Shown here piece by piece: positions 1 to 8,167 of a DNA stretch of 64,000 bases. The translations under genes were made by a program, and so were the position numbers. Numbering within the stretch: position 1 is the stretch's first letter; the number at the start of each line of letters is the position of its first letter. This DNA is from Nocardia jinanensis (lineage in GTDB: Bacteria; Actinomycetota; Actinomycetes; Mycobacteriales; Mycobacteriaceae): NCBI RefSeq assembly GCF_014645735.1, contig NZ_BMMH01000004.1, forward strand, positions 186,001-250,000. Reading direction: 5' to 3'. A model generated the notes under the pieces. The model searched no databases and was not told the origin of the DNA. It worked only from the letters and a program-made list of their open reading frames with translations.

Positions 1-366
1 GTGCCGTTCGAAACCACTATCGCCGGGGTGGTGATCCGCGGCCGGATGGATGCGGTGTTCGCCGAACCCGGCGGCGGCTGGACCGTCGTCGACTGGAAGA
101 CCGGCGCCGAACCCGGCCCGGCCGACGAAGCCGCGGTCGCGGTGCAGCTGGCGGTCTACCGGCTGGCCTGGGCACGGTTGCTGGCGGCGCGGACCGGGGA
201 AACCGAGGAGCGGATGCTCGCGCGGATCGGCGCCGCCTTCCACTATGTGCGCAGCGGTCGCACTGTCGCGCCGGCGCGTCTACCCGGTCCGGAGGAACTG
301 GTCGCGCTGCTCACCGAATCGACCCGCCGGGACGAGGCCGGAAATCAGACGGGCCCGGCGCGCTGA
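1..366 (+). CDS. adnB: AdnB-type helicase-nuclease, C-terminal nuclease end (partial)
   Basis: The left edge cuts this gene; only the last 121 codons are visible, in frame from base 1. The fragment carries PD-(D/E)XK nuclease motifs: GRMDAVF with the metal-binding Asp, then VVDWKTG with the Asp-x-Lys pair, then QLAVYRLAW, the QxxxY motif of RecB-family nucleases. In the AdnAB complex this domain resects double-strand breaks ahead of recombination. The next genes (potassium channel, nudC) match the neighbours of adnB (Rv3201c) in M. tuberculosis, which supports AdnB rather than another RecB-like protein. The helicase part is outside the window and was not seen. Confidence 0.85.
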   Translation: MPFETTIAGVVIRGRMDAVFAEPGGGWTVVDWKTGAEPGPADEAAVAVQLAVYRLAWARLLAARTGETEERMLARIGAAFHYVRSGRTVAPARLPGPEELVALLTESTRRDEAGNQTGPAR

Positions 367-420
367 TCCGGCGTCGATCCGGCCGGAACTCGGCCCGCCG
401 GGCCCACGCTCATCGGGATA

Positions 421-834
421 TCAGTCCCGCGGCGAGCGGCGGCTCACCGCCAGTGCCCGGGAGATCAGCGGCCATTGCAGCGGCAGCCGCAGCAGCCAGA
501 CCGCTTTGATCACCGAGGGTGCCTTCGGATTGCGCACCGTATCCACGGCCAGCTGGATATTCGCCGGGAACACCGCGATGAACAGCAGCGCCGCCAATCG
601 ACCGCCGAGCCGTCGCGTCCGCGGGATCAACAAAGCGGTGCCCACGCCGATTTCGGCGACCCCGGACCAATAGGTGTAGGTGCGCGCCTTTCCTGGCAAC
701 TGCGGGGGAACGGTCGCATCGAACTGTTTGGGAGCCACGAAATGCAGGACGCCGGCGCCGAGGAGTAGCGCGGCCAGTCGAAGCGCCGGGGTGCGACCGG
801 AATCCGGTGCGCCCGCCGGGGTGATATCTGCCAT
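421..834 (-). CDS. DoxX-family integral membrane protein
   Basis: A 137-residue protein with about four hydrophobic segments: LRLAALLLGAGVLHF, then a YWSGVAEIGVGTALLI-type segment, RLAALLFIAVFPANI, and a final helix around residues 112-125. This is the layout of small DoxX-like membrane proteins. The family is linked to redox and thiol homeostasis in mycobacteria, but no catalytic residue can be pointed out. The frame stays open upstream to 1254, but that part overlaps the potassium-channel gene on the other strand and has no family similarity, so the ATG at 834 was chosen. It is convergent with the adnB end and divergent from the channel gene. Confidence 0.75.
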   Translation of the reverse strand: MADITPAGAPDSGRTPALRLAALLLGAGVLHFVAPKQFDATVPPQLPGKARTYTYWSGVAEIGVGTALLIPRTRRLGGRLAALLFIAVFPANIQLAVDTVRNPKAPSVIKAVWLLRLPLQWPLISRALAVSRRSPRD

Positions 835-959
835 GGCACCACCATAGATACCCGTCGCGATCGCGTGCCCGACGTGATGGCGGGCGAACGGGTAGGCTCC
901 CGAGCTGTGTCGGAGGGACTGAGGGTGACCGGTGTGCGGGACGACCGGGCCGGTGAAGG

Positions 960-2033
960 ATGTCGCCGGTGAGCTCGCGGTTCGCCGACCTCGGAAGCCG
1001 GGCCCGCGGCGCGGCCGGGCCACCGGATTTCGCGTTGGTCGGGCTGCTTCGGATCCCGGAGGCCCAGAGCAGTCCCTGGATATCGCTGACCAGGCGGGTG
1101 CTGTTCGCGGTCGGGCTGTTGTGCGCGGCGGCGATCGTCGTCTATATCGGCCGGGACGGGTATCGCGACAGCGCCGACGAGTCGGTGACCCTGCTGGACG
1201 CCTTCTACTACGCGACCGTATCGCTGTCCACCACCGGGTACGGGGATATCGCACCGGTCACCCCGTCGGCCCGGCTGGTGAACATCTTCGTCATCACCCC
1301 GTTGCGAGTGCTGTTCCTCATCGTCCTGGTCGGTACCACCCTGGCGGTACTCACCGAACGTTCCCGCCAGGCCTTGAAGATCCAGCGTTGGAGGCGCACC
1401 GTGCGTAATCACACCGTCGTCGTCGGGTACGGCACCAAGGGCCGTACCGCTATCGACGCCATGCTCGGTGACGGCGTGCAACCCGCCGATATCGTCGTCG
1501 TCGACACCGACGCGGTGAGCCTGGAGGCGGCCTCGACCGCCGGACTGGTCACCGTGCACGGCTCGGCCACCCAATCGGATGTGCTGCGTCTGGCGGGTGT
1601 CCAGAACGCGTCCTCGGTCATCGTGGCCACCAATCGCGACGACACCGCGGTCCTGGTCACTCTCACCGCCCGGGAGCTCACCAAGAAGGCCAAGATCGTC
1701 GCCTCCATCCGTGAATCGGAGAACACCCATCTGCTGCGGCAGTCCGGTGCCGATTCGGTGGTGGTGTCCTCCGAGACCACCGGCCGGCTGCTCGGGATCG
1801 CCACCACCACGCCCAGCGTCGTGGAGATGATGGAGGATCTGCTGACCCCGGAGCACGGTTTCGCGGTCGCCGAACGTGAGGTCGAACCCGGTGAGGTCGG
1901 TGGATCGCCGCGGCACCTCAGCGATATCGTGCTCGGCGTCGTGCGGGCCGGTGAGCTGGTCCGCGTCGGTGAACCGGAGGTCGATGCCCTGGAGTCCGGC
2001 GACAAACTGCTCTACATCCGTCGCGCCCGCTGA
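960..2033 (+). CDS. Potassium channel with RCK/TrkA-N domain
   Basis: A 357-residue two-pass potassium channel subunit. Residues about 45-65 form the first membrane helix. The pore loop carries the selectivity filter TTGYGD (about residues 97-102), and a second helix follows at about 115-135. From about residue 150 a cytoplasmic Rossmann (TrkA-N) domain begins with VVVGYGTKGR, and a TrkA-C-like tail ends the protein. Such channels are gated by ligands bound to the RCK domain. The counterpart is Rv3200c, next to adnB in mycobacteria. The ATG at 960 overlaps a GAAGGA sequence that would suit the in-frame GTG at 969 better, so the true start may be three codons later. Confidence 0.9.
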   Translation: MSPVSSRFADLGSRARGAAGPPDFALVGLLRIPEAQSSPWISLTRRVLFAVGLLCAAAIVVYIGRDGYRDSADESVTLLDAFYYATVSLSTTGYGDIAPVTPSARLVNIFVITPLRVLFLIVLVGTTLAVLTERSRQALKIQRWRRTVRNHTVVVGYGTKGRTAIDAMLGDGVQPADIVVVDTDAVSLEAASTAGLVTVHGSATQSDVLRLAGVQNASSVIVATNRDDTAVLVTLTARELTKKAKIVASIRESENTHLLRQSGADSVVVSSETTGRLLGIATTTPSVVEMMEDLLTPEHGFAVAEREVEPGEVGGSPRHLSDIVLGVVRAGELVRVGEPEVDALESGDKLLYIRRAR

Positions 2034-2072
2034 CTCGCCGCGGCCGTTACCGGGCCGCGATAGTCTCGGAAC

Positions 2073-3005
2073 GTGGCCGTATTCCAGCTCAACCAGATTC
2101 CCCTGCTGTCCCGTTCGGCGCTCGACCGTGCCGACCATCTGCGTATCGACGCGCAGGCGCTGAAAGAGGGCTGGGCCACGGCCCGGCTGCTCCGGGTCGG
2201 GCGGCGCGGTGCGGTGCGGTACGAGTCGGGCGCGCTGGTCTGGGATTCCGCCCTCGAGCTGGCGGCCGAGCCCAGTCCCGAGGCCGTATTCCTCGGTGTC
2301 GACGACGGTGTCCACCTGTGGGCGGTCGCCGATGCCGCGCTCACCGGCACACTCCGCGATCTGCGCCAGCTCGCCGATGCCCCGATCGACGATTTCACCG
2401 CCGGGGTGCTGTCGGCCGCGCTCGCGCTGATCAACTGGCACGCCAGCGCCGCCTTCCACGGGATCGACGGGACGCCGACCGTACCGGCCAAGGGCGGCTG
2501 GTCCCGGGTGGCCGAGGACGGCCGCGAGGATTTCCCGCGCACCGACCCCGCTGTGATCTGTCTCATCCACGACGGCGGTGATCGAGTGCTGCTGGGCCGC
2601 CAGCAGAGCTGGCCGGAGACGATGTTCTCGCTGCTGGCCGGGTTCGTGGAGGCGGGGGAGTCCCTGGAACGGTGCGTCGAGCGGGAGATGCGGGAGGAGG
2701 TCGGGCTCGATGTCCGCGATATCGAGTATCTCGGCAGCCAGCCCTGGCCGTTCCCCCGGTCGCTGATGCTCGGCTTCTGCGCGCAGGCCGACCCCGGACA
2801 GCCGCTGGTCTTCTCCGACGGCGAGATCGCCGAGGCGCACTGGTTCACTCGCGACGAAGTGCGCACCGCCTTGGCGGCGGGTGGCTGGCGGGCCCGGCCG
2901 GAGGAGGGCGCGGCCACACCGGCGACAGGTGCGCGGCTGCTGCTGCCCGGTTCGATATCGATCGCCCGGACGATCGTGGAATCCTGGGTGGCCGCCGGCC
3001 GGTGA
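2073..3005 (+). CDS. nudC: NAD+ diphosphatase (NudC-like Nudix hydrolase)
   Basis: A 310-residue Nudix hydrolase that cleaves NADH/NAD+ to NMN and AMP; NudC enzymes also remove NAD caps from RNA. The Nudix box reads G-FVEAG-E-SLERCVE-RE-M-R-EE-V-G-L at about residues 190-212. It is followed by the NudC signature SQPWPFPRS. The position where E. coli NudC has a four-cysteine zinc ribbon (about residues 120-150) reads NWHASAAFHGIDG with no cysteine, so the zinc site is absent. The GTG start follows TAGTCT by six bases with no Shine-Dalgarno, which fits a leaderless mRNA. It lies 39 bp after the channel gene, as in mycobacteria. Confidence 0.9.
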   Translation: MAVFQLNQIPLLSRSALDRADHLRIDAQALKEGWATARLLRVGRRGAVRYESGALVWDSALELAAEPSPEAVFLGVDDGVHLWAVADAALTGTLRDLRQLADAPIDDFTAGVLSAALALINWHASAAFHGIDGTPTVPAKGGWSRVAEDGREDFPRTDPAVICLIHDGGDRVLLGRQQSWPETMFSLLAGFVEAGESLERCVEREMREEVGLDVRDIEYLGSQPWPFPRSLMLGFCAQADPGQPLVFSDGEIAEAHWFTRDEVRTALAAGGWRARPEEGAATPATGARLLLPGSISIARTIVESWVAAGR

Positions 3006-3195
3006 CCGACGTCGCGCCGCCCGCTCATCGGCGCGCCGCGATGTTCACCCTGCGCGAAGACCGTCCGGCGGGGCGGACCGGCCGGTTCGTCGCGCCTACT
3101 ATGGACGACATGCAGCTTCACGAAGCGCCGGCCGAGAACGGTTCGCGCGCGCTCCCCGGACAGCACCCGGACGTCATGCCGGCGGGTGAGGCGGA

Positions 3196-4650
3196 ATGAG
3201 TGATCTCCCGTTCGGATTCTCGCATGGCGACGACGATGATCGAGGCCGCGGCGACAAACCGGGCGGCGGCGGTGACGATCCCTTCGGTTTCGGTGCCGGT
3301 GGCGCCGGATTCGATCCGGCGTCGCTGGGTCAGATGCTCTCCTCGCTGGGTCAGATGCTCAGCGGTATGGGCCAGGGAATGACCGGCGGTGGCAGCGGCC
3401 CGGTGAACTACGACGTGGCCAAGCGATTGGCCCGTCAGCAGCTCGGCAAGACTGTTCCGCCGGTGTCCGGAGGTGCCGCCACGGCGGTCGCCGATGCCGC
3501 GCATCTGGCCGAACTGTGGCTCGACGATGCGACCACCTTCCCAGCGGGCGCGACGAGCACTGTCGCCTGGACCGCGAACGACTGGATCGAGAAAACGCTG
3601 CCCACCTGGCAGCGGCTGTGCGATCCGGTGGCCCAGCAGATCTCCGGTATGTGGACCGCCGGGTTGCCCGAAGAGGCCCGCGATATGGCCGGCCCCATGA
3701 TGGGCATGCTCGGTCAGATGGGTGGGCTGGCCTTCGGCTCCCAGCTCGGTCAGGCGCTGGGGCAGCTGGCAAAGGAGGTGCTGACCGGCACCGATATCGG
3801 TCTGCCGCTCGGCCCGGCCGGTACCGCCGCGCTGCTGCCCACCGCTATCTCGGAGTTCAGCGAAGGACTCGAACAGCCGGAGAGCGAGATCATGGTGTTC
3901 CTCGCCGCGCGCGAGGTCGCCCATCAGCGGCTGTTCGTCCATGTGCCCTGGCTGCGCCAGCAGGTCCTGGGGGCTGTCGAGGACTATGCGCGCGGGATCA
4001 CCATGGATTTCTCCGCGCTCGAGGACGCCGCCCGCAATCTCGATCCGTCCGCGCTCACCGACCCGTCCAAACTCGAGGAGATCCTCGCCCAGGGCAGTTT
4101 CGAACCGCAGACCACGCCCGAGCAGAAACAGGCCCTGGACCGGCTGGAGACTCTGCTCGCCCTGATCGAGGGCTGGGTGCAGGTGGTGGTTGCCGCCGCG
4201 GTGGGCGATCGGCTGCCCGGCGCGGGAGCGCTGGCCGAGACACTGCGCCGCCGCCGCGCCACCGGCGGGCCCGCGGAACAGACCTTCGCCACGCTGGTCG
4301 GTCTGGAGCTGCGGCCGCGCAAACTGCGCGAGGCGGCGACGCTGTGGCAACGCCTCAGCGACGATGCCGGAATCGCCGCGCGCGACGGTGTGTGGGCGCA
4401 TCCCGATCTGCTTCCCGACGCCGCCGATCTCGACGCACCCGCGGGTTTCATCGATTCGCTGATCGGCGGGGGCGCGGGCGTTTTCGACGACCCGCTCGCG
4501 CAGCTGGCCGCGACCGAGGCCGCCGAACGCGCGGCGGCCGCCGGGAAGCCCGAGGGCGGTACGGAACCCGGCGACGGTGCCGGGGATACCGAGGGCGGCG
4601 AGCAGCGTCCCGATACCGATCCGGAAGATCCCGGCTCCGGTAAGAAGTAG
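3196..4650 (+). CDS. Zinc-dependent metalloprotease-like protein (DUF2342, Rv3195-like)
   Basis: A 484-residue protein of the actinobacterial family annotated as zinc-dependent metalloprotease or coenzyme F420 biosynthesis-associated hydrolase. The N-terminus is a disordered Gly/Asp-rich stretch followed by repeated LGQML units (about residues 45-60). The family core has LAAREVAHQRLFVHVPWL (about residues 234-251), a degenerate HExxH-like segment, and EGWVQVVVAAA (about 325). The C-terminal 40 residues are acidic, Gly-rich and probably disordered. Catalytic activity is uncertain because a canonical HExxH is not present. The start has GAGG a few bases upstream. It heads a run of three same-strand genes matching Rv3195-Rv3196-Rv3197. 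Confidence 0.75.
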   Translation: MSDLPFGFSHGDDDDRGRGDKPGGGGDDPFGFGAGGAGFDPASLGQMLSSLGQMLSGMGQGMTGGGSGPVNYDVAKRLARQQLGKTVPPVSGGAATAVADAAHLAELWLDDATTFPAGATSTVAWTANDWIEKTLPTWQRLCDPVAQQISGMWTAGLPEEARDMAGPMMGMLGQMGGLAFGSQLGQALGQLAKEVLTGTDIGLPLGPAGTAALLPTAISEFSEGLEQPESEIMVFLAAREVAHQRLFVHVPWLRQQVLGAVEDYARGITMDFSALEDAARNLDPSALTDPSKLEEILAQGSFEPQTTPEQKQALDRLETLLALIEGWVQVVVAAAVGDRLPGAGALAETLRRRRATGGPAEQTFATLVGLELRPRKLREAATLWQRLSDDAGIAARDGVWAHPDLLPDAADLDAPAGFIDSLIGGGAGVFDDPLAQLAATEAAERAAAAGKPEGGTEPGDGAGDTEGGEQRPDTDPEDPGSGKK

Positions 4651-4833
4651 CGCCGGCCCGGCCCCGGACAGGACTGTCCGGGGCCGATTCCGCACAATTT
4701 CCCGCGAGACCGGGAAAGGGTCGCGGATATACCCTCCACCTGGGTGAACAGGGTTTTTCCACAGGCCGCGAACCTGTGGATAAACCGGTCCGGCGAACTC
4801 GTTGCGCCGCAACGGCACTCGCATACTGCTCGT

Positions 4834-5697
4834 ATGACGACGCTCCGGCCACGTGGTCCCCTCCTGCACCCCCGGGTGCCGATCCTGGTCCGCTCCACCG
4901 GGCAGGTCCAGCTCGGCTGGGATCCGGATACCGCTCTGCTCTGCGGTGTCCCGGGTCTGGAAACGCAGCAGGTGCTCGGGTTCCTCCGGTTGATGGACGG
5001 GCTGAACAGCAGACCCGCGATCATCTGGCAGGCCCGCTCGCTCGGTCTGGAACCCGGGCAGGCCACTGCCCTGTTCGAGGTGATCGATACCGCGGGCCTG
5101 CTGGTTCACCCGCCCCGTCCCGCCGGTCGCGTGCGCACGATCCGGGTGCACGGAATCGGCCCGCTCACCGACGCCATCACCGCCGGCCTACGCGATCTGG
5201 GGATCCGCCCGCAGCGATCACGCGAATACCGCGGTGATATCGACGGCCGGGCCCGCCCCGCCGACCTCGTGGTCCTCGCCGACGCACTGATCCCCGATCC
5301 GCGGTTGGTGCGCGATCTGTCCCATGCGCGGACCGCGCACCTGGTCGTCCGGCTACGCGACGGCAAGGGGATCGTCGGCCCGCTGGTCCAGCCCGGGCGT
5401 ACCAGCTGCCTGCGCTGCGCGGACCTCACCAGGGTCGACCATGACGCGGACTGGCCGCGACTGGCCGCGCAATTGCTCGGACGCGTAGGTCACGCCAGCC
5501 CGGCGGGTATCGCCGCGGTGGCCGCGCTGGCACTCGGCGAATTGGAGACAATTATCGCTTGTGAACCGGGCCGTGCACCGGAGACGCTGGACCGAACCCT
5601 CGAACTCGACCTCGATACCCGGTTCCTCGACCGCCGCTTCTGGGCGCCGCATCCCCGCTGCGGTTGTCTCGGGAACGCCACTGGGGACGGCATGTGA
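4834..5697 (+). CDS. ThiF-like / TOMM-type leader-binding protein (Rv3196-like)
   Basis: A 287-residue protein related to the ThiF/E1-like superfamily, resembling the part of thiazole-forming (TOMM) synthetases that binds the leader peptide. A Rossmann-like VHGIGPLTDAITAGL segment sits at about residue 106. A probable zinc site is formed by CLRC (about residue 190) and CGC near the C-terminus. No companion precursor or YcaO gene is nearby, so RiPP maturation is not supported; the mycobacterial counterpart also stands alone beside Rv3195 and Rv3197. The frame is open from 4744, but the ATG at 4834 begins the family-like sequence and follows CATACT by six bases. Function is unknown. Confidence 0.6.
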   Translation: MTTLRPRGPLLHPRVPILVRSTGQVQLGWDPDTALLCGVPGLETQQVLGFLRLMDGLNSRPAIIWQARSLGLEPGQATALFEVIDTAGLLVHPPRPAGRVRTIRVHGIGPLTDAITAGLRDLGIRPQRSREYRGDIDGRARPADLVVLADALIPDPRLVRDLSHARTAHLVVRLRDGKGIVGPLVQPGRTSCLRCADLTRVDHDADWPRLAAQLLGRVGHASPAGIAAVAALALGELETIIACEPGRAPETLDRTLELDLDTRFLDRRFWAPHPRCGCLGNATGDGM

Positions 5698-5778
5698 TGC
5701 CACTCACATTCGACGCCGAGGGTAATTCTCTCGGGTTTTCCGTGGCAGATAGTCGGGGTTGTCGGCCATGATGGGGGA

Positions 5779-7122
5779 GTGTCTGAGATCGTGCGCCGGC
5801 CTATGTCCCGCAATGCGAAGTTGGCAAAAATTCCGCTCGGGGTAGCGGGGCGCGCCGCGGTCGGTTTCGGCAAGAAGCTCGCGGGCGGCGATCGCAAGGA
5901 GATCAACACCGAGCTCAACCAGAAGGCGGCCGAACAGCTGTTCGCGGTGCTCGGGGAACTCAAGGGCGGCGCGATGAAGTTCGGCCAGGCCCTCAGTGTG
6001 ATGGAGGCCGCGGTTCCGGAGGAGTTCGGCGAGCACTATCGCGAGGCCCTCACCAAACTGCAGGCCGCCGCGCCCCCGATGCCCGCCGCCACCGTGCACC
6101 GGGTCCTCGACCAGCAACTCGGCACCGATTGGCGTAAGCGTTTCCAGGAGTTCGAGGACACCCCGGCCGCCTCGGCGAGTATCGGTCAGGTGCACAAGGC
6201 GGTCTGGTCGGACGGGCGCCCGGTCGCGGTGAAGGTGCAGTACCCGGGCGCGGACGAGGCGCTGCGCGCCGATCTGCGCACCCTGAACCGGATGACCGGC
6301 CTGTTCGCGAAGGTGATCCCCGGCGCCGATGTGAAACCGCTGCTCGCCGAGATCACCGAGCGCACCGAAGAGGAACTGGACTATCGCCACGAAGCCGCGA
6401 ACCAGCGGGCGTTCAGCAAGGCCTACGACGGGCATCCCGAATTCGTGGTGCCCAAGGTAGTCGCCAGCGCCCCGAAGGTGATCGTCAGCGAATGGCTCGA
6501 CGGCACACCGGTTTCCGCCATCATCAGCGCCGGACAGGCCGATCCGGAGGGCACCGGTGTCCTGCGCAACCGGGTGGCCGGACTGATGGGCCGATTCCAT
6601 TTCTCGGCCGCCGAGACAGTGGGCCTGCTGCACGCCGATCCGCATCCGGGCAACTTCATGATCACCCCGGAGGGCAAGCTCGCGGTGATCGATTACGGCG
6701 CCTGCGCGCCGCTGCCGGGCGGTTTTCCGGAGATGCTGGGCCGCATTCTCGCCTTGGCGGTCGCCGAGGAGTACGGCCAACTCACCGAGATCCTGCACGC
6801 GAACGGCTGGGTGCTGCCCGGCAGAACACTTACCGAAACCGAGATCGAAGAGTACCTGCGCCCGTTCACCGACCCGATCCGCACCGAATCGTTCCACTTC
6901 ACCCGGCGCTGGATGCAGCGCGTGGCGGGTAAGGCGACCGATTACTCCTCCCCGGAGATGAAGACCGCGCGGGCGATGGTGCTGCCGGCCGAATACGTGA
7001 TGATCTTCCGCGTGCTCGGCGGGTCGATAGGGATCTGCGCTCAGCTCGATGCCGAGGTGCCGTTCATGCAGTTGGCCTCCACCTGGCTGCCCGGTTTCCG
7101 GGAGCAGCGCGACAGCGCCTGA
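5779..7122 (+). CDS. ABC1/ADCK/UbiB-family atypical kinase (Rv3197-like)
   Basis: A 447-residue UbiB-like kinase. The family signatures are in order: KFGQ (KxGQ motif, about residue 72), the Ala-rich loop followed by SIGQVHKA (about 133), VAVKVQYPG with the ATP-binding Lys, LHADPHPGNF for the catalytic loop, and VIDYGA as the metal-binding Asp motif. Members regulate quinone or lipid metabolism by ATP hydrolysis. The gene lies convergent to whiB7 just as Rv3197 lies by whiB7 in mycobacteria, where it has been linked to macrolide resistance. The GTG at 5779 follows GGGGGAG almost without spacing; an in-frame ATG at 5803 is an alternative start. Confidence 0.85.
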   Translation: MSEIVRRPMSRNAKLAKIPLGVAGRAAVGFGKKLAGGDRKEINTELNQKAAEQLFAVLGELKGGAMKFGQALSVMEAAVPEEFGEHYREALTKLQAAAPPMPAATVHRVLDQQLGTDWRKRFQEFEDTPAASASIGQVHKAVWSDGRPVAVKVQYPGADEALRADLRTLNRMTGLFAKVIPGADVKPLLAEITERTEEELDYRHEAANQRAFSKAYDGHPEFVVPKVVASAPKVIVSEWLDGTPVSAIISAGQADPEGTGVLRNRVAGLMGRFHFSAAETVGLLHADPHPGNFMITPEGKLAVIDYGACAPLPGGFPEMLGRILALAVAEEYGQLTEILHANGWVLPGRTLTETEIEEYLRPFTDPIRTESFHFTRRWMQRVAGKATDYSSPEMKTARAMVLPAEYVMIFRVLGGSIGICAQLDAEVPFMQLASTWLPGFREQRDSA

Positions 7123-7200
7123 AAAGCGTTCCGGCGCAACAGATCATCCTCGGTGGGTTATCCGCGTGGCACTGCGGCCCTCGATAGCACCGCACAAGCG

Positions 7201-7238
7201 AACGAGCCGCTCATCGGCGAAGCGATGAGCGGCTCGTT
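7201..7238. terminator. Bidirectional hairpin terminator between the UbiB-like gene and whiB7
   Basis: A perfect 16-bp inverted repeat (7201-7216 and 7223-7238) with a 6-nt GCGAAG loop lies between two convergent genes. A short T run follows on the plus strand. It probably ends transcription from both sides. Confidence 0.75.
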
Positions 7239-7279
7239 TCCGGTGTCGGTGTGTACCTGTGGGGCACACTGAGTCCCTA

Positions 7280-7603
7280 TCAGACACAGCTGGCGACCTT
7301 GCGCGGCCGGCCCCGCGGGCGTTTGCGGGCGATGACGACCCCCTGATCGAAGATCTCGCCGCCCCAGACGCCCCACGGCTCCCGCCGATCGATGGCCGCG
7401 GTCAGGCAGCCCTTACGGATCGGGCAGGAAGCGCACAGCGCCTTGGCCTCTTCCAGCTGGCCCGGGCTCTCGGCGAACCACAGGTCGGGATTTCCGGCCC
7501 GGCAGGGCAGGGCGGGAAGCCGCTGGTCCGCGGGCTCGGTTGCCACGGTGCTACACGCCACATCAGTGGTGGCCGACGGCCAGCTCTGGGTGGTGGTGAC
7601 CAC
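7280..7603 (-). CDS. whiB7: Transcriptional regulator WhiB7
   Basis: A 107-residue iron-sulfur transcription factor that partners with the main sigma factor and drives the intrinsic antibiotic-resistance regulon. The four cluster cysteines are at about residues 34, 57, 60 and 66. The beta-turn GVWGG follows, and the C-terminal AT-hook reads RPRGRPRK, the mark that separates WhiB7 from other WhiB proteins. The GTG at 7603 has an excellent AAGGAG six bases upstream. An in-frame ATG at 7708 would add 35 residues, but it sits inside the attenuator hairpin and lacks a good ribosome site. It lies downstream of uvrD2 on the same strand, as in mycobacteria. Confidence 0.95.
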   Translation of the reverse strand: MVTTTQSWPSATTDVACSTVATEPADQRLPALPCRAGNPDLWFAESPGQLEEAKALCASCPIRKGCLTAAIDRREPWGVWGGEIFDQGVVIARKRPRGRPRKVASCV

Positions 7604-7680
7604 GTCGTTCTCCTTCAGCTTGTTGTGCAGCGGTTCGGTGTTCGTTCTGCGGAACCGGTGCCTTGTGGGCTGAAGGCCAG

Positions 7681-7725
7681 AAAAACAATTCTGGCCACGG
7701 TTCCGCATCTGCGTCCCGTGGCCAG
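7681..7725 (-). terminator. Intrinsic terminator (attenuator) in the whiB7 leader
   Basis: On the minus strand a perfect 10-bp stem (CTGGCCACGG at 7725-7716 with CCGTGGCCAG at 7700-7691) closes a 15-nt loop and is followed by AATTGTTTTT, a standard Rho-independent terminator. It lies 18 nt after the stop of the leader ORF and about 80 nt before the whiB7 start, so it must be read through for whiB7 to be expressed. An upstream hairpin (7752-7722) built from CCA/TGG, AGGT/ACCT and GGG/CCC pairs would take over the first bases of the stem, and would be covered by a ribosome at the leader stop codon. It is a candidate antiterminator. Confidence 0.8.
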
Positions 7726-7743
7726 GAGGTGTGGGGTTGATCC

Positions 7744-8079
7744 CTACCTTGGTCGGCTGTGGGGCCGCCTGTTCACGGTCGCTCGGTGTCCTTTGCGAAG
7801 GCTTTCCGGACGCTTATCTGCCACTGCGGGTGCGGTGACGGGATCGATAGCGAAGGAGCCGACAGCTGCGAATGCAGCCCCCGGGTGCCAGTTCGCGATG
7901 GACTGGTCCTGCGGTTCGACGATGCTCGGCTGATGCGAATAGCGGATACGCGCCTGCTCACCGGCAATATCGAGGCAGGACAGGCCGGTCCCCTGCAAAG
8001 CGAGGAACCCCCGGGAAGCAGCGGACGACCGCATATTCGGCGTTACGGCGACGAAGCCGTAATTCGTTGTGCCGTTCAT
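7744..8079 (-). CDS. whiB7 leader ORF (upstream ORF, 111 residues)
   Basis: An ATG at 8079 with a strong Shine-Dalgarno (AGGAGGGAGG, about 7 nt upstream) opens a 111-codon frame that ends with TAG at 7744. It lies wholly in the leader between the whiB7 promoter and the attenuator. The product has no recognised domain, no membrane segment, and a basic tail (RKGHRATVNRRPHSRPR). The position suggests a cis-acting leader peptide whose translation is coupled to the attenuator, as upstream ORFs act in other whiB7 leaders. Whether the peptide itself has a function is unknown. The frame extends upstream only as an overlap with uvrD2. Confidence 0.65.
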   Translation of the reverse strand: MNGTTNYGFVAVTPNMRSSAASRGFLALQGTGLSCLDIAGEQARIRYSHQPSIVEPQDQSIANWHPGAAFAAVGSFAIDPVTAPAVADKRPESLRKGHRATVNRRPHSRPR

Positions 8080-8167
8080 CTGACTGCCTCCCTCCTGTAC
8101 TCGTGGTCGTGATCTCGACTGTGTGTCAACTGTGCGCGTGGATGTAACCCTCCCGAGCGCGATTTCC

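Noticed and set aside
627..2840. 737-codon open frame on the minus strand
   Set aside because: It is a shadow of the potassium-channel and nudC genes: high GC at codon third positions leaves the opposite strand open. It has no family motifs and is rich in His, Arg, Gln and Gly.
3118..5151. 677-codon open frame on the minus strand
   Set aside because: It is antisense to the zinc-peptidase-like and ThiF-like genes, which have clear family motifs. The antisense product has none.
4834..5697. RiPP (thiazole peptide) gene cluster
   Set aside because: The protein resembles TOMM leader-binding proteins, but no YcaO, dehydrogenase or precursor gene is near, and the mycobacterial counterpart is also solitary.
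7649..7706. Larger hairpin (7649-7656 with 7699-7706, and 7675-7682 with 7689-7696) as whiB7 antiterminator
   Set aside because: These pairings need RNA made after the terminator has already been transcribed, so they cannot stop it from forming in time. They may shape the RNA near the whiB7 ribosome site.
7280..7708. Longer WhiB7 form starting at ATG 7708
   Set aside because: The ATG sits within the attenuator loop without a good ribosome site, while the GTG at 7603 has AAGGAG at ideal spacing and gives the usual WhiB7 length.
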